DNA of 64,000 nucleotides from Stropharia rugosoannulata. Lineage: Eukaryota; Basidiomycota; Agaricomycetes; Agaricales; Strophariaceae. This document shows positions 33,928 through 42,667 of this stretch, one piece after another. The position numbers and the translations under genes were made by a program. The notes beneath the pieces are model-generated. The model worked only from the letters and a program-made list of their open reading frames with translations, did not search any database and was not told where the DNA came from. The stretch lies in NCBI GenBank assembly GCA_028532985.1, contig JANCIK010000006.1, forward strand, positions 682,001 through 746,000, written 5' to 3'. Each line of letters begins with the position of its first letter. Within the stretch, counting starts at the first letter, position 1.

Positions 33928-34363
33928 GTCTTGCTGCGGGGCGCGCATTTTGGCGCTTGTTTTCTCCTTTTTACTTCTTGTTTCCTTCCTACTGTTCTAT
34001 CTAGCATATGTAGAATAGTTGTGTTTTACTATTATATGCTTTCTAATGATTTTCTTGTCTCCTTCTTGTGTGATCATTAAGTTCTCTCTGTCTTTTTAAG
34101 ATATCTAATAGCCTGGTTTCTTTTTGAGCGGCTACAAGTGCCATGCGCGCATATGACCAATGTCCACTTTGCTTGTATGTGCCCACTAACTTCTGCTCCT
34201 GTCTTTCTACTGTGGGCGAGTATAAGTGCGATGCGCGCATATGAAAGATGTGCCTATGCGTATACGCTAGCCAACTGCTACTTCTGCCCTGCCCTTCTGA
34301 CCTTTTGTATTATCTCCTTATCTCCTTAAGCTCCTAGATTTATCTCTGCTTGGCTAGGCCCTT

Positions 34364-34377
34364 TCTCCCCCCCACTA
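34364..34377 (-). promoter_or_regulatory. Second, internal polypurine tract copy
   Basis: TCTCCCCCCCACTA on the plus strand is identical over 14 bases to the terminal PPT at 31323, and followed by a similar AAATTCAACTGTCC (terminal: AAATCTTGACTGTCC). It could act as a central PPT or mark a duplicated 3' end. It also overlaps the CTATAAA promoter sequence of gene B. Confidence 0.6.
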
Positions 34378-34421
34378 TAAATTCAACTGTCCCCAGTTGA
34401 CAGTTTCTTGTATTCTCCGTT

Positions 34422-34902
34422 ATGGCTCTCCGATATCAGCGCACCGCTGTTGCTCGCCAATTTACCATGCTATTGAGACAACTCGCCCTTCATGCGGAGC
34501 TCGCAGAGGACTGTAACGACGGGCCTTTTCACTTTCCTCTACAGTCTGCTCAGTCCCTCGTGCGCGCACTGGTAAACTTCTTAGGTTCATGCAAGCGCTC
34601 CTTCTGCTAAATGTTCCCTCTAGGATCGTATCACACTGCCCTTGCGTTTTATCGACTTCAATCGCCAATTCCTGCCTTTAGTCATGACCATCGTGTTTTA
34701 CGAAGGCCGCGCTCAGCGCAGATTCAGCGATGATCATTTCGATGCGCGCATGCTCAGTAACGCCGCCCTTCACCTTCTCGATCGGTACAGCCATCTTGGC
34801 ATGCCTTTTCACAACCTCCCACCCTCGGAACCAACAGGCACCACCGTTCTAGACGTAGATCCTGACGCCGCCCTTGTAGTAGATGATATCAGCTACGATT
34901 GA
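34422..34902 (+). CDS. Antisense gene B, hypothetical
   Basis: Two exons (34422-34571 and 34624-34902), phase-0 GT-AG intron of 52 nt, 142 residues. It begins MALRYQRTAVARQFTMLLRQ and continues into a helical, Leu-rich region, then an acidic C-terminus (DVDPDAALVVDDISYD). CTATAAAT lies about 47 bp upstream of the ATG. TGCGCGCA occurs at 34561 and 34743, within coding sequence. No domain recognised and no catalytic motif visible; it could be a small adaptor or DNA-binding partner. It lies between genes A and C in the same orientation, with about 490 bp separating it from A. Confidence 0.6.
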
Positions 34903-34973
34903 GCCCGCGCACCATTTCTGATGGATGGTCTTATAATATATATGGTCCAGCAATGACCCTGTCTCTCATCATC

Positions 34974-35512
34974 ATGCCCTCTCTTAATACCGAAAGTAAT
35001 CTCCTTCAGCGCGAGGTCTGATCCTGCCTTTCTGCGCTTAGCTGCTCTACCCAAGCGGGCGCTAGCTGATATTCCGCTCGATGACCATGAGCGCGTCTGC
35101 CGCATCTACATAGGCGCCCTTCACTTTGTTCTCGAGTCTGCGACTGAACCGCTGCTTCCCATGACCATCTGCCTAGACATGATGCGTCATGTTCAAGACC
35201 ATGCGGTGCGCGCATGTCCCCCTTTGCTACCGTTCTCATGCACCGTTCTGACATCCTTTGCAGCGGGCTTTGGCGCTGACCGAAGCTACCTGCCACTCGC
35301 CTCGCATCTCGCACTTGTGCGCTCAGCTTCACTATAGCGAGCTCGTCCTGCGCTTGTGCGGTACTACTGATGCTGAGCGCTACGGCACCCTCCCTCACTC
35401 TGAACACTTCCAACAACTTCACTATGCCGCCCAGGTCTTTTATCAGGAGGAATTCTTTCCTGTGGGCCTTTTCTCCCCATGCGTTGCGCTGACCCTGACA
35501 ATCACTTCTTAG
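34974..35512 (+). CDS. Antisense gene C, hypothetical
   Basis: Three exons (34974-34995, 35042-35205 and 35264-35512) joined in phases 1 and 0, 144 residues. The start is MPSLNTETALPKRALADIPL; an in-frame ATG at 34953 is an alternative, but it sits only about 20 bp from the TATAATATATA box at about 34932. The product is mostly helical by eye (RVCRIYIGALHFVLES, then LHYSELVLRLCGTTDAERY). Intron 2 begins GTGCGCGCA. Size and helical character resemble gene B, but I cannot show homology. Function unknown. Confidence 0.6.
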
Positions 35513-36019
35513 GATGTTTAATTCCCGAACTGACACTCTGCTGTCTTTTCATTGATAACTATCTATACTCATAGCTAGCATCTATTTCTTGGTACATGTG
35601 TCATGACCCTGTATTTGAAATAAGACTGTCGGGTAACATTGTTATGCATTTTCGGCCTCAATCTCAAAGCGGACATCATTTTGCCAAACGGGGAAAGACC
35701 TGCATCTCCTTTGATGCGCGCACCTTTTTTGCTGCGATGCGCGCACAATCCTCCCACCTCTTGTTGCTATATGGGCTCTTGTATTCAGGTCCCCTCCATC
35801 CCACTCAATCTCCGTGAATGTAACGTCAGACAGGTGCAGCCCTGTGCTATGACCCATCTGGACCTTTTGTAAAGTCCCTCCTTCCTTAACTCCTTGGGCC
35901 TGCTGTTCGGTCGGTCACCAGCTGCGCGCAGCGCTGATCATCCCAGTGAATGCTATATAAGCGCTCACCGTCTCTGTACGAGCGCATCGCATCTTATTCC
36001 TACTTTCTCAACCACCACT
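35513..36019. other. Intergenic, upstream region of antisense gene D
   Basis: No gene. It contains TGCGCGCA at 35715, 35738 and 35923 and a TATATAA box at 35954-35960, about 60 bp before the ATG of gene D. Confidence 0.6.
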
Positions 36020-37335
36020 ATGGCTACTACTCATGCTCCTCTTTTTAACTTCACCAATGTCAAGCATCAGCTCTCGCTGATACAGGACATTCGTGGGTTG
36101 GCCTCTGCCACTCCTGCGAATTATACTGGCAGCTTGGAGCTGCTTGCTGCCGATCTGGTGCGCGCATCGCGCGGTTCCTTTGTTGTATGTTACTGACTTC
36201 GTCTGGCACGATTGCAGAACCGCTGGCGCGACGCGCACGGCGGTATCACTCGCGTTATAAACAACAATGAAGCTATCGAGATCCTCAATGAGACTCGCGC
36301 CATATATACGTCGCTAGAGGCTGACCACCACATTCGCTCCTTCTCCCCTGCCGCCAACGCATTTATCAACTTGCATGAACAAGTCCTCAAGGCCAAGGCT
36401 GCCGCTTCTCGTCAGCGCACCCATACCCCTACTGGACCGGTATGTTCCTCTTCCGTTCCTAACCCTTTTCTATACTTAATCCCTTTTGGTGCGCGCAGCG
36501 CAACGTTCGCGTTCTTACGCGTTCCGCAACTGCGGACCTTGAGACCGCCTCCGCGCCGGGAGGTACTACATCTCCTGACTCTGACGATGACAAGGTGTGG
36601 CTAACCTTAGTTTCTTTACCAGACATCACTAACATGCAACTTTACATGCTCCTCAAAAAGATGGCCCTCGACGACAAAGTTGAAGCCGCGACTGAGGGAG
36701 GTCCTCCCAGCAGGCAGCATACACCCGAGCCTAGTCCTAACAAGAAGCGCGCCGCGCCACCTGATACTCCCAAGCAGGTGTGTGTTTGACTTGTCTCCGC
36801 TGCGCGCACTTAGATTCTTATAGAAATACCAGCGCGAGCACGGAGACACTCCCGGTTACCGCTCTCGCCCCCTTGGTCGAGGCATGACTTATCGCCAGAC
36901 CGAGCTTCGTCGCTCATTCCGTGACGCCGCCGCAGGTGAGGCCTCTCCTAAGAAAGCCAGGTTGGGCTCAGAGGGCGTTCCTACGTTCCCCGACTCTCCT
37001 TTTATTATGCAAAGTGCGCGCACCGCACCATTTTCTTACTGATCTCTCCTGACTATTCTCCCTCAGGCACTTCTCTCGTTTTAGACAACGACAAGGTCAA
37101 TGCTTGCCTTGACGCCGCTGCTAACCTCCTGAAGGAACCCCTCAACACGGGTAACCCTTCCGAGTTGGTGACGCGCCGCCTCATTGGCGATTTACAGGCT
37201 GAGATCATTTGTGATCTCCACAAGGTCGACTTCATTCTCAAGCGCCGCGCGCTCCTTGTCGAACAGCTTGTCATCTTGCAGCGCAGCCTCGACGTCACTG
37301 GTGTTACTGCCACTGAGGACAAACCTACCCAGTAG
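36020..37335 (+). CDS. Antisense gene D, hypothetical, basic central region
   Basis: Six exons (36020-36157, 36218-36439, 36499-36594, 36661-36777, 36824-37013 and 37067-37335) give 343 residues with all phases matching. It begins MATTHAPLFNFTNVKHQLSL. A helical N-terminal half contains NEAIEILNETRAIYTSLEAD. The middle is Ser/Pro/Lys-rich (PSPNKKRAAPPDTPK, SPKKARLGSEG), like nuclear signals. The C-terminal half is helical (DLHKVDFILKRRALLVEQL). Introns 1 and 5 start GTGCGCGCA and intron 2 ends TGCGCGCAG. The older CAGCGGA family keeps a similar start at 29908, so the gene is conserved between related elements. It ends 128 bp from the pol stop, tail to tail. No domain recognised. Confidence 0.68.
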
Positions 37336-37462
37336 ATAGCCTGGCTCCATGTGCGCTGCGCGCCATAAAGGGGCGTCTGTAGCGAGTTCTCTTTGTATTC
37401 CCCATCTTCTCTACCCAATATATTATATTGTGGTCACTTTTCTTCCTACGGTGCTCGCACAT

Positions 37463-40400
37463 CTAAGTGTCTTCTTCGCCCCAGTCATCCTCGTCTTCTT
37501 CATCTTCTTCCACTGTAAGCGCACCGCTACCCGAGGGTACACCGGGCTCATCAAAGATATAATCTTTGGGAATAGCTGGCTCGTAATCCGGCGCCTCTAA
37601 TATTTTAGCGAGGTTCTCCTTGGTCTGATCAATTATATCATCCAAGCCGTCCGGTAAGCGCAGCTGCCTTCGTGCAAAGTAGGGAATGAGGCGGAACGCC
37701 GCCACCTTATCCTTCAACACAGAGCCATCCATCTCTGCCACTAAGTATGCTCCACCATCTTTTCGTGCGATAACTATGTAAGGCCCGTTCCATCGTGCGA
37801 GCATCTTACGGTTCAGACTGGATTCTATGCCCGAGTTCCTCATTAGCACTACATCTCCTGGCCTAAACATATAGTCACGGATTTTAGCCGAGTGCTTCTT
37901 TTCAAATGCCCTGATCGCATCTCTTTTCGTCTTTGATACCCGTGCGCGCATCTCCTCTACTGTGTCGCGATGTTTGGCTAGTGCGCGCGCGCGATACCCC
38001 ACTAACTCCTCCGTAGTCAGTACTCGATCTGGTAGTTTCACCAGCCAAGTCGCTTCTGCTATGTCAAACGGTAGTATGGGGTGCGCGCCCGTCACCATGA
38101 AGAATGGGGAACACCCGAATCCTCGTCGCACAGTGATACGATCCGCCCACAACACATGGTAGAAGAATCTACTCCACCGCTTATGCGCGCCTTCTGTCCC
38201 TCCACACGCTTTCCACAACATCTGTCTTATGTCCCAATGGGGACGCTCTATTTTTCCATTCGCTTGCGAGTTGTACGCGGAGATAGTAATCCCTGTAATC
38301 CCATACTTCTTTTCTAAATACTTGAGCGCTGCGCGGAACGGTCCACCATTATCTGTGATGATTTCCTGCAAACAGCCCCAACGGCAGATAATGTCCTCGA
38401 ATATCCACTGCGCTATCGCACGGGCATTCTCTTTCTTTAATGGCCGTCCTTCCGCCCATGAGCTCAGCGCACATCTTCCGTGCACTATATAATTATACCC
38501 ATTGGAGGCCGGGGACATGTGCATAGTGTCCGCGTGCAATTGCTGGAAGATAGACGGCGTGTGTGTCTCGGTGCGCGGGATCTGGATGATCGTCTTCTGC
38601 CTTAACTGACAGACATGACATGTTTTCACATACCAGTAGACATCCCTTTCCAACTCAGGCCACCAGAAGCGCTCAGCTAGCAGTTTGCGCGTAGCGTACG
38701 CTCCTCTGTGCCCCAAGCTGTCATGCGCTGAGCGCAGCATGCGTGTCCGCTGCGCCTGATCTATCACCAACTTATGCACGTCATCTATGGATCTCCTGTA
38801 CATCCGCCCATCCTTGTCTAAGAAGAAGTTACGAGCATTCCTCGTAAAGTTCTGATATTCTCGCTCCGTCATGCCTTTAGGCCTAGTGGTTGGATTCTGC
38901 AACCAGTAACGTATCATTGGTAATTTCTCATCCATGTCTTTCCCGGCGGACGTCCTGTTGCGCTCATCGTACTCCTCATCTTCTTGATCCTCTATTCTGG
39001 AATCGGGTATCGCGTGCGCTAGTATGAATTTCTCTAAATACTCGCGCTGCGCGAGCGGCACACTCTCTTTCTGTATGAAGTCCCGCACGGCCCGCTTTTC
39101 CGCTTCCGTCTCCTTCCGTGCGCGCTCGAGCTCCTGCTGGAAACAGCCTATAGAGCGCGCTTCTGGTAACTTGCGCGCAGTGGGACCTTCAAACAACTCG
39201 TTGAGGAATCCTGTGTATAGATACCCTCCGCGATCATCGATCTGCTCCTTGAACTCCTCGAAGTCCAGGGGATCCGGGTCATCTTTATAGACTTTCTTGT
39301 ATTCGAGCGGTCCTACCTCCTGATCATCATCTTCTTCGGAGTGCGCGTACGCCTCATCTCCCGGCTGCCCTTCTCTGCGTGATAAACCATCTGCACCAAA
39401 AGTCTTTCCCGCAACATGTTTCAACTGGAAGTGATACATAAGTATTTTATCTATCCAGCGATTAATAGTCGCATTAGGACCCATGCCCGGATTATCCAAC
39501 ATGCCCTTCAGGTATTTGGCATCCGTTTCCACCACCAGCTTGCGCGCTCCGATGAGCCAGTAATAACAGGCTTGTAGCGCACGTAAGAGTCCATACAACT
39601 CCCGCTTCGGCTGTGAGAAGCGCTGCTCGCGTTCCGTTAACAGTATTGATCCGAAGCGCGCATATACCCTCTTCTTCGAATCTTGTGGGTCCTGCTGGTA
39701 AATATAGAATCCTACTGCCCGCCATGATGTGTCTACAGCCAAAGTAATCGGTCCTGGCAATGTGTAGTCCAGTGGTTTCACGCAATGTGCGTTGCGCGCA
39801 CCGTCTTTCAGCGAGTCCATGCTAGCTTGCTGAGCGGGCCCCCACTCAAAGGGCTCTTTCCCACGCAATAGCCGCTGTATGTGCTCTGCGCGCTTCGCAT
39901 AGTCTGAGATGTAAATACGTAGCAGACCCATTGTACCCATGAATGCGCGTACATCACTGATGTTCTTGCATGGCCCCCAATTGAGGATCGCATGCACTTT
40001 ATCAGGTGCTGGCTTTCGCCCTTCGTATGTGCACAAGTGCCCCACCACTACTATCTCAGCCGCGCACAGTATGGACTTCTTTCCACTAAATGTTCCTCCC
40101 GAGTACTTCATGCGCTGCACGATTCTGTTGACATTCAACATGTGCTCCCATACGAATCTCCTTATTCCCTTATTCTCTGGTATCGTCTCGTATCCTCCTC
40201 CTTCTAACTCATAGCGCGTTTTAGGTCCCCTAATAGGTACATCGTCTATATAGGGCTCTGTAACTTCAGGTATTTCATCGCGTAATATATATGCGACATC
40301 CTCATGAAAGATGGGCACGGAGTTCGTCCATCCCATAGGTAGGGTTACTAGGCGCAGCGCACCGAACGGCGTTTGGAATGTAGTCAGGTCTCTAGAGGAC

Positions 40401-41398
40401 TCAGCTAGCAGCCGCTCATCGTACCCAACATACAAGTCCAGGATGCCGCCACATGCGCGCCCCGCAAAGTGTTCCGCTAGACTCTCCGCTGCTGGAGGTA
40501 GTCCTGAATGTGCAATGGTTACCGCATTTAACGGTTCAAGACTGTGCACAATTCTGAATGAGACCCCGTCTTTCTTAGTCACTGTAAACCAGCGCGACCG
40601 GTACGATGAGCTCGAGGGCTCATACGTGCCTGCGCGGATCTTGGTGGCGATGAATTCACATACGCGCTCATACATCCCAGGTGGTATTGGAATGTTCTTC
40701 AATACCCAAGGCGTGTGTTCTACAGTGGGAATATCTACTGGAGGGAAGAAGTCCGTACGGAATCTACCCTTTTCTGTGTCATCCCACGCGAACGCCTCGT
40801 TCTGCTGCATGAAAACTTGATGCACCAACTTGCGCTCCTCGGCCCACAGGAAATCCCCTTCATGCGCCTTGTCAATCCCTTCCATGCGCTCAGCGGTGTA
40901 CCGACCTGTGGGTACGAAGTCTGGCGGATGTGGTGACAATTGCGGCATGTCCTTTAGTGGGTCTCCTTTAATCTCCCTTACTATTCTAAACTTCTCTGGT
41001 AAATCTTGATAAACGGGCCTGACTTTCTCAGCCACTGGCTTATACTTCTTTCCTGCGAGCACCGTAACGGTTGTGGCATTCTTGCCAGTCAAGCGCTTAC
41101 GCGTTATTCCTTGTCTCTTACTAGGGGCCTGTTCCTCGTGCGATGCGCGGAACTGCCCTCTAGGCTCTCCCTTGACTACTTCCTCTTTGCGCCATTCGTG
41201 CTGCTGAAAATACTTGTATATTCTTTCTTTTTCATCATCCTCTATCTTAGCTTCATGTACTGCCTGAGCCATGTATACATCCCTGAGCTCAGCGCTCCCA
41301 AATCGCTTCTTATTCTTTGGTAGCGCGTACCCCGCTATCTCTATCTTCCCCGTGCGATCATCTCTATCAAACATCAACGCGACCTCTCCTTGACGCAT
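37463..41398 (-). CDS. Gypsy pol: reverse transcriptase, RNase H, integrase
   Basis: One open frame of about 1310 residues. The N-terminal 170 residues are a linker. RT follows, with VTKKDGVSFRIVHSLEPLNA, LPMGWTNS and the catalytic YIDD (40241-40252). In the region where many Gypsy RTs have a short D-containing motif it reads LDLYVGYDERLL. RNase H shows ITLAVDTSW, an ETDAKYL block and ADGLSR. Integrase has an HHCC-type zinc finger (HDSLGHRGAY, CHVCQL) and a DDE core: ADTMHM (about 38520), TDNGG (about 38350) and NGKIERP (about 38250). The tail is acidic with no chromodomain. ATG at 41398 overlaps the protease stop as TGATG, suggesting stop-restart or frameshift expression. The frame is intact. 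Confidence 0.92.
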   Translation of the reverse strand: MRQGEVALMFDRDDRTGKIEIAGYALPKNKKRFGSAELRDVYMAQAVHEAKIEDDEKERIYKYFQQHEWRKEEVVKGEPRGQFRASHEEQAPSKRQGITRKRLTGKNATTVTVLAGKKYKPVAEKVRPVYQDLPEKFRIVREIKGDPLKDMPQLSPHPPDFVPTGRYTAERMEGIDKAHEGDFLWAEERKLVHQVFMQQNEAFAWDDTEKGRFRTDFFPPVDIPTVEHTPWVLKNIPIPPGMYERVCEFIATKIRAGTYEPSSSSYRSRWFTVTKKDGVSFRIVHSLEPLNAVTIAHSGLPPAAESLAEHFAGRACGGILDLYVGYDERLLAESSRDLTTFQTPFGALRLVTLPMGWTNSVPIFHEDVAYILRDEIPEVTEPYIDDVPIRGPKTRYELEGGGYETIPENKGIRRFVWEHMLNVNRIVQRMKYSGGTFSGKKSILCAAEIVVVGHLCTYEGRKPAPDKVHAILNWGPCKNISDVRAFMGTMGLLRIYISDYAKRAEHIQRLLRGKEPFEWGPAQQASMDSLKDGARNAHCVKPLDYTLPGPITLAVDTSWRAVGFYIYQQDPQDSKKRVYARFGSILLTEREQRFSQPKRELYGLLRALQACYYWLIGARKLVVETDAKYLKGMLDNPGMGPNATINRWIDKILMYHFQLKHVAGKTFGADGLSRREGQPGDEAYAHSEEDDDQEVGPLEYKKVYKDDPDPLDFEEFKEQIDDRGGYLYTGFLNELFEGPTARKLPEARSIGCFQQELERARKETEAEKRAVRDFIQKESVPLAQREYLEKFILAHAIPDSRIEDQEDEEYDERNRTSAGKDMDEKLPMIRYWLQNPTTRPKGMTEREYQNFTRNARNFFLDKDGRMYRRSIDDVHKLVIDQAQRTRMLRSAHDSLGHRGAYATRKLLAERFWWPELERDVYWYVKTCHVCQLRQKTIIQIPRTETHTPSIFQQLHADTMHMSPASNGYNYIVHGRCALSSWAEGRPLKKENARAIAQWIFEDIICRWGCLQEIITDNGGPFRAALKYLEKKYGITGITISAYNSQANGKIERPHWDIRQMLWKACGGTEGAHKRWSRFFYHVLWADRITVRRGFGCSPFFMVTGAHPILPFDIAEATWLVKLPDRVLTTEELVGYRARALAKHRDTVEEMRARVSKTKRDAIRAFEKKHSAKIRDYMFRPGDVVLMRNSGIESSLNRKMLARWNGPYIVIARKDGGAYLVAEMDGSVLKDKVAAFRLIPYFARRQLRLPDGLDDIIDQTKENLAKILEAPDYEPAIPKDYIFDEPGVPSGSGALTVEEDEEDEDDWGEEDT

Positions 41399-42231
41399 CA
41401 AATCATCGAGGATTGAAAATCCTGATCTGCGTTAGGGTTTTCCGTTGTGCCAGGGTCCTGCAACTTAGGTTCGCGCTGCACTATCTTGGGACCGCACCCT
41501 CGGTTATAGGTGGGTACTACCAGTTTGCGCTGTGTGTTAGGATCGGTGAGCGTAAGCTCAACCGTTCCATCGCCGCGCGTCTTCACATTGCTCTCCGTGA
41601 GGATCTCGAACGGCCGGCCCAAAAGCACCTCGTAAGCCGCTGCGCTGATGACATGCACTTGTAGATACACTGTCAGTCCGTTAAACACAAACGGTACGTT
41701 GCGGGCTAAGCCCTTAGTGGATTCCACCTGCTTATTCGCGCTCTGCATCCGTATAGTGAAGTCCGGGTCCCAACTAAGTCCTAAGCGCTCAGCGGTGTCT
41801 TGTGCCATTGACACAATCTGCGACCCACTGTCGAGCAACGTCTCCGCGTGTCCCTTGCCGTTGATGAGCGGAAATACCGCCTTCAGATGGTGCGATTCGC
41901 GCGCCACAATAAGTCCCTTAGGCTTTTCGCCCGGCTGCAGAGTCGAGACGTACTGCTCGTACGGGTCTTCCATGATGATGGTACCCGGTTGCAGTCCGCT
42001 GCGCTCATCTGAGCAAGTAAGGAAAGTGGCCACTGGTAGCTCATCCATCTGCATAAACTCCTCTTCTTCCTCTTCTTCTGCTAACTGCGCAATCGCCTCA
42101 TCTACTTCGCGCTCTTCTTCATCGTAGTCTAATTGTAGTACGCGCATCGTGTTCAAATCCAATGGTACCTTTCTTGGTACTATGCGCTCAACGAACTTTC
42201 TTCTGAAACCTGCAGTCGATATGCCTAACAA
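41398..42231 (-). CDS. Gypsy retropepsin-type protease domain ORF
   Basis: A frame of about 277 codons. The N-terminal part is acidic (EEEREVDEAIAQLAEEEEEE). The C-terminal half holds an aspartic-protease fold: FPLINGKGHAETLLDSGSQI with the DSG catalytic triad, then a partner segment ending VLLGRPF. It is in a different frame from both gag and pol. Upstream of 42231 the same frame continues for some distance without an obvious start (LRAPIEDEAQADAVLKHLEN lies above it). Confidence 0.82.
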   Translation of the reverse strand: MLGISTAGFRRKFVERIVPRKVPLDLNTMRVLQLDYDEEEREVDEAIAQLAEEEEEEEFMQMDELPVATFLTCSDERSGLQPGTIIMEDPYEQYVSTLQPGEKPKGLIVARESHHLKAVFPLINGKGHAETLLDSGSQIVSMAQDTAERLGLSWDPDFTIRMQSANKQVESTKGLARNVPFVFNGLTVYLQVHVISAAAYEVLLGRPFEILTESNVKTRGDGTVELTLTDPNTQRKLVVPTYNRGCGPKIVQREPKLQDPGTTENPNADQDFQSSMI

Positions 42232-42667
42232 CTGGCCCTGCGTGATCTCAATCTTCTGATTTTCTAAGTGTTTGAGGACTGCGTCAGCCTGCGCTTCATC
42301 TTCGATAGGTGCGCGCAGCTTATAAGCAGGTTTCCTCTTCTCTACTACAGGTATGGGTTCTTCCCTAACCTTAGGTTTTACTTTCTCCGGGAACGCAGCG
42401 GAGGTACCATTACATATGGCACTGCTGCTGGTCGTGCACTAGGCCCAGCTTTTGCAGGAACCTCGAACACTACTTTCTTCTTCACTGGTGCGCTGCGCAC
42501 CTTGCTCCTCCCCTACCTCTCGCAACTCATCTTCCTCATCGTCACTCGCGTCCTCAACTGATGCTCTAGGTATATTCTTGATTGGTAACTTCTTGTTTGC
42601 GCCCTCCGGGTTCTTGGGTTTATCAGAGCCGCTCGCATAACTCTGCCCGCGTTTCCCTTCATCAGAC
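42232..42667 (-). other. Gag-protease junction with reading-frame changes
   Basis: Protein-like sequence continues between the gag stop (42668) and the protease frame, but in at least two further frames. One reads GKRGQSYASGSDKPKNPEG to about 42510, one PVKKKVVFEVPAKAG to about 42400, then the protease frame. No canonical intron of normal length fits. These could be small disabling indels, recoding sites or sequence errors. The rest of the element is open, which makes decay less expected. Confidence 0.5.

Noticed and set aside
40311..40820. Plus-strand frames opposite pol and gag
   Set aside because: Shadows of the minus-strand coding frame; no splice structure, unlike genes A-D.
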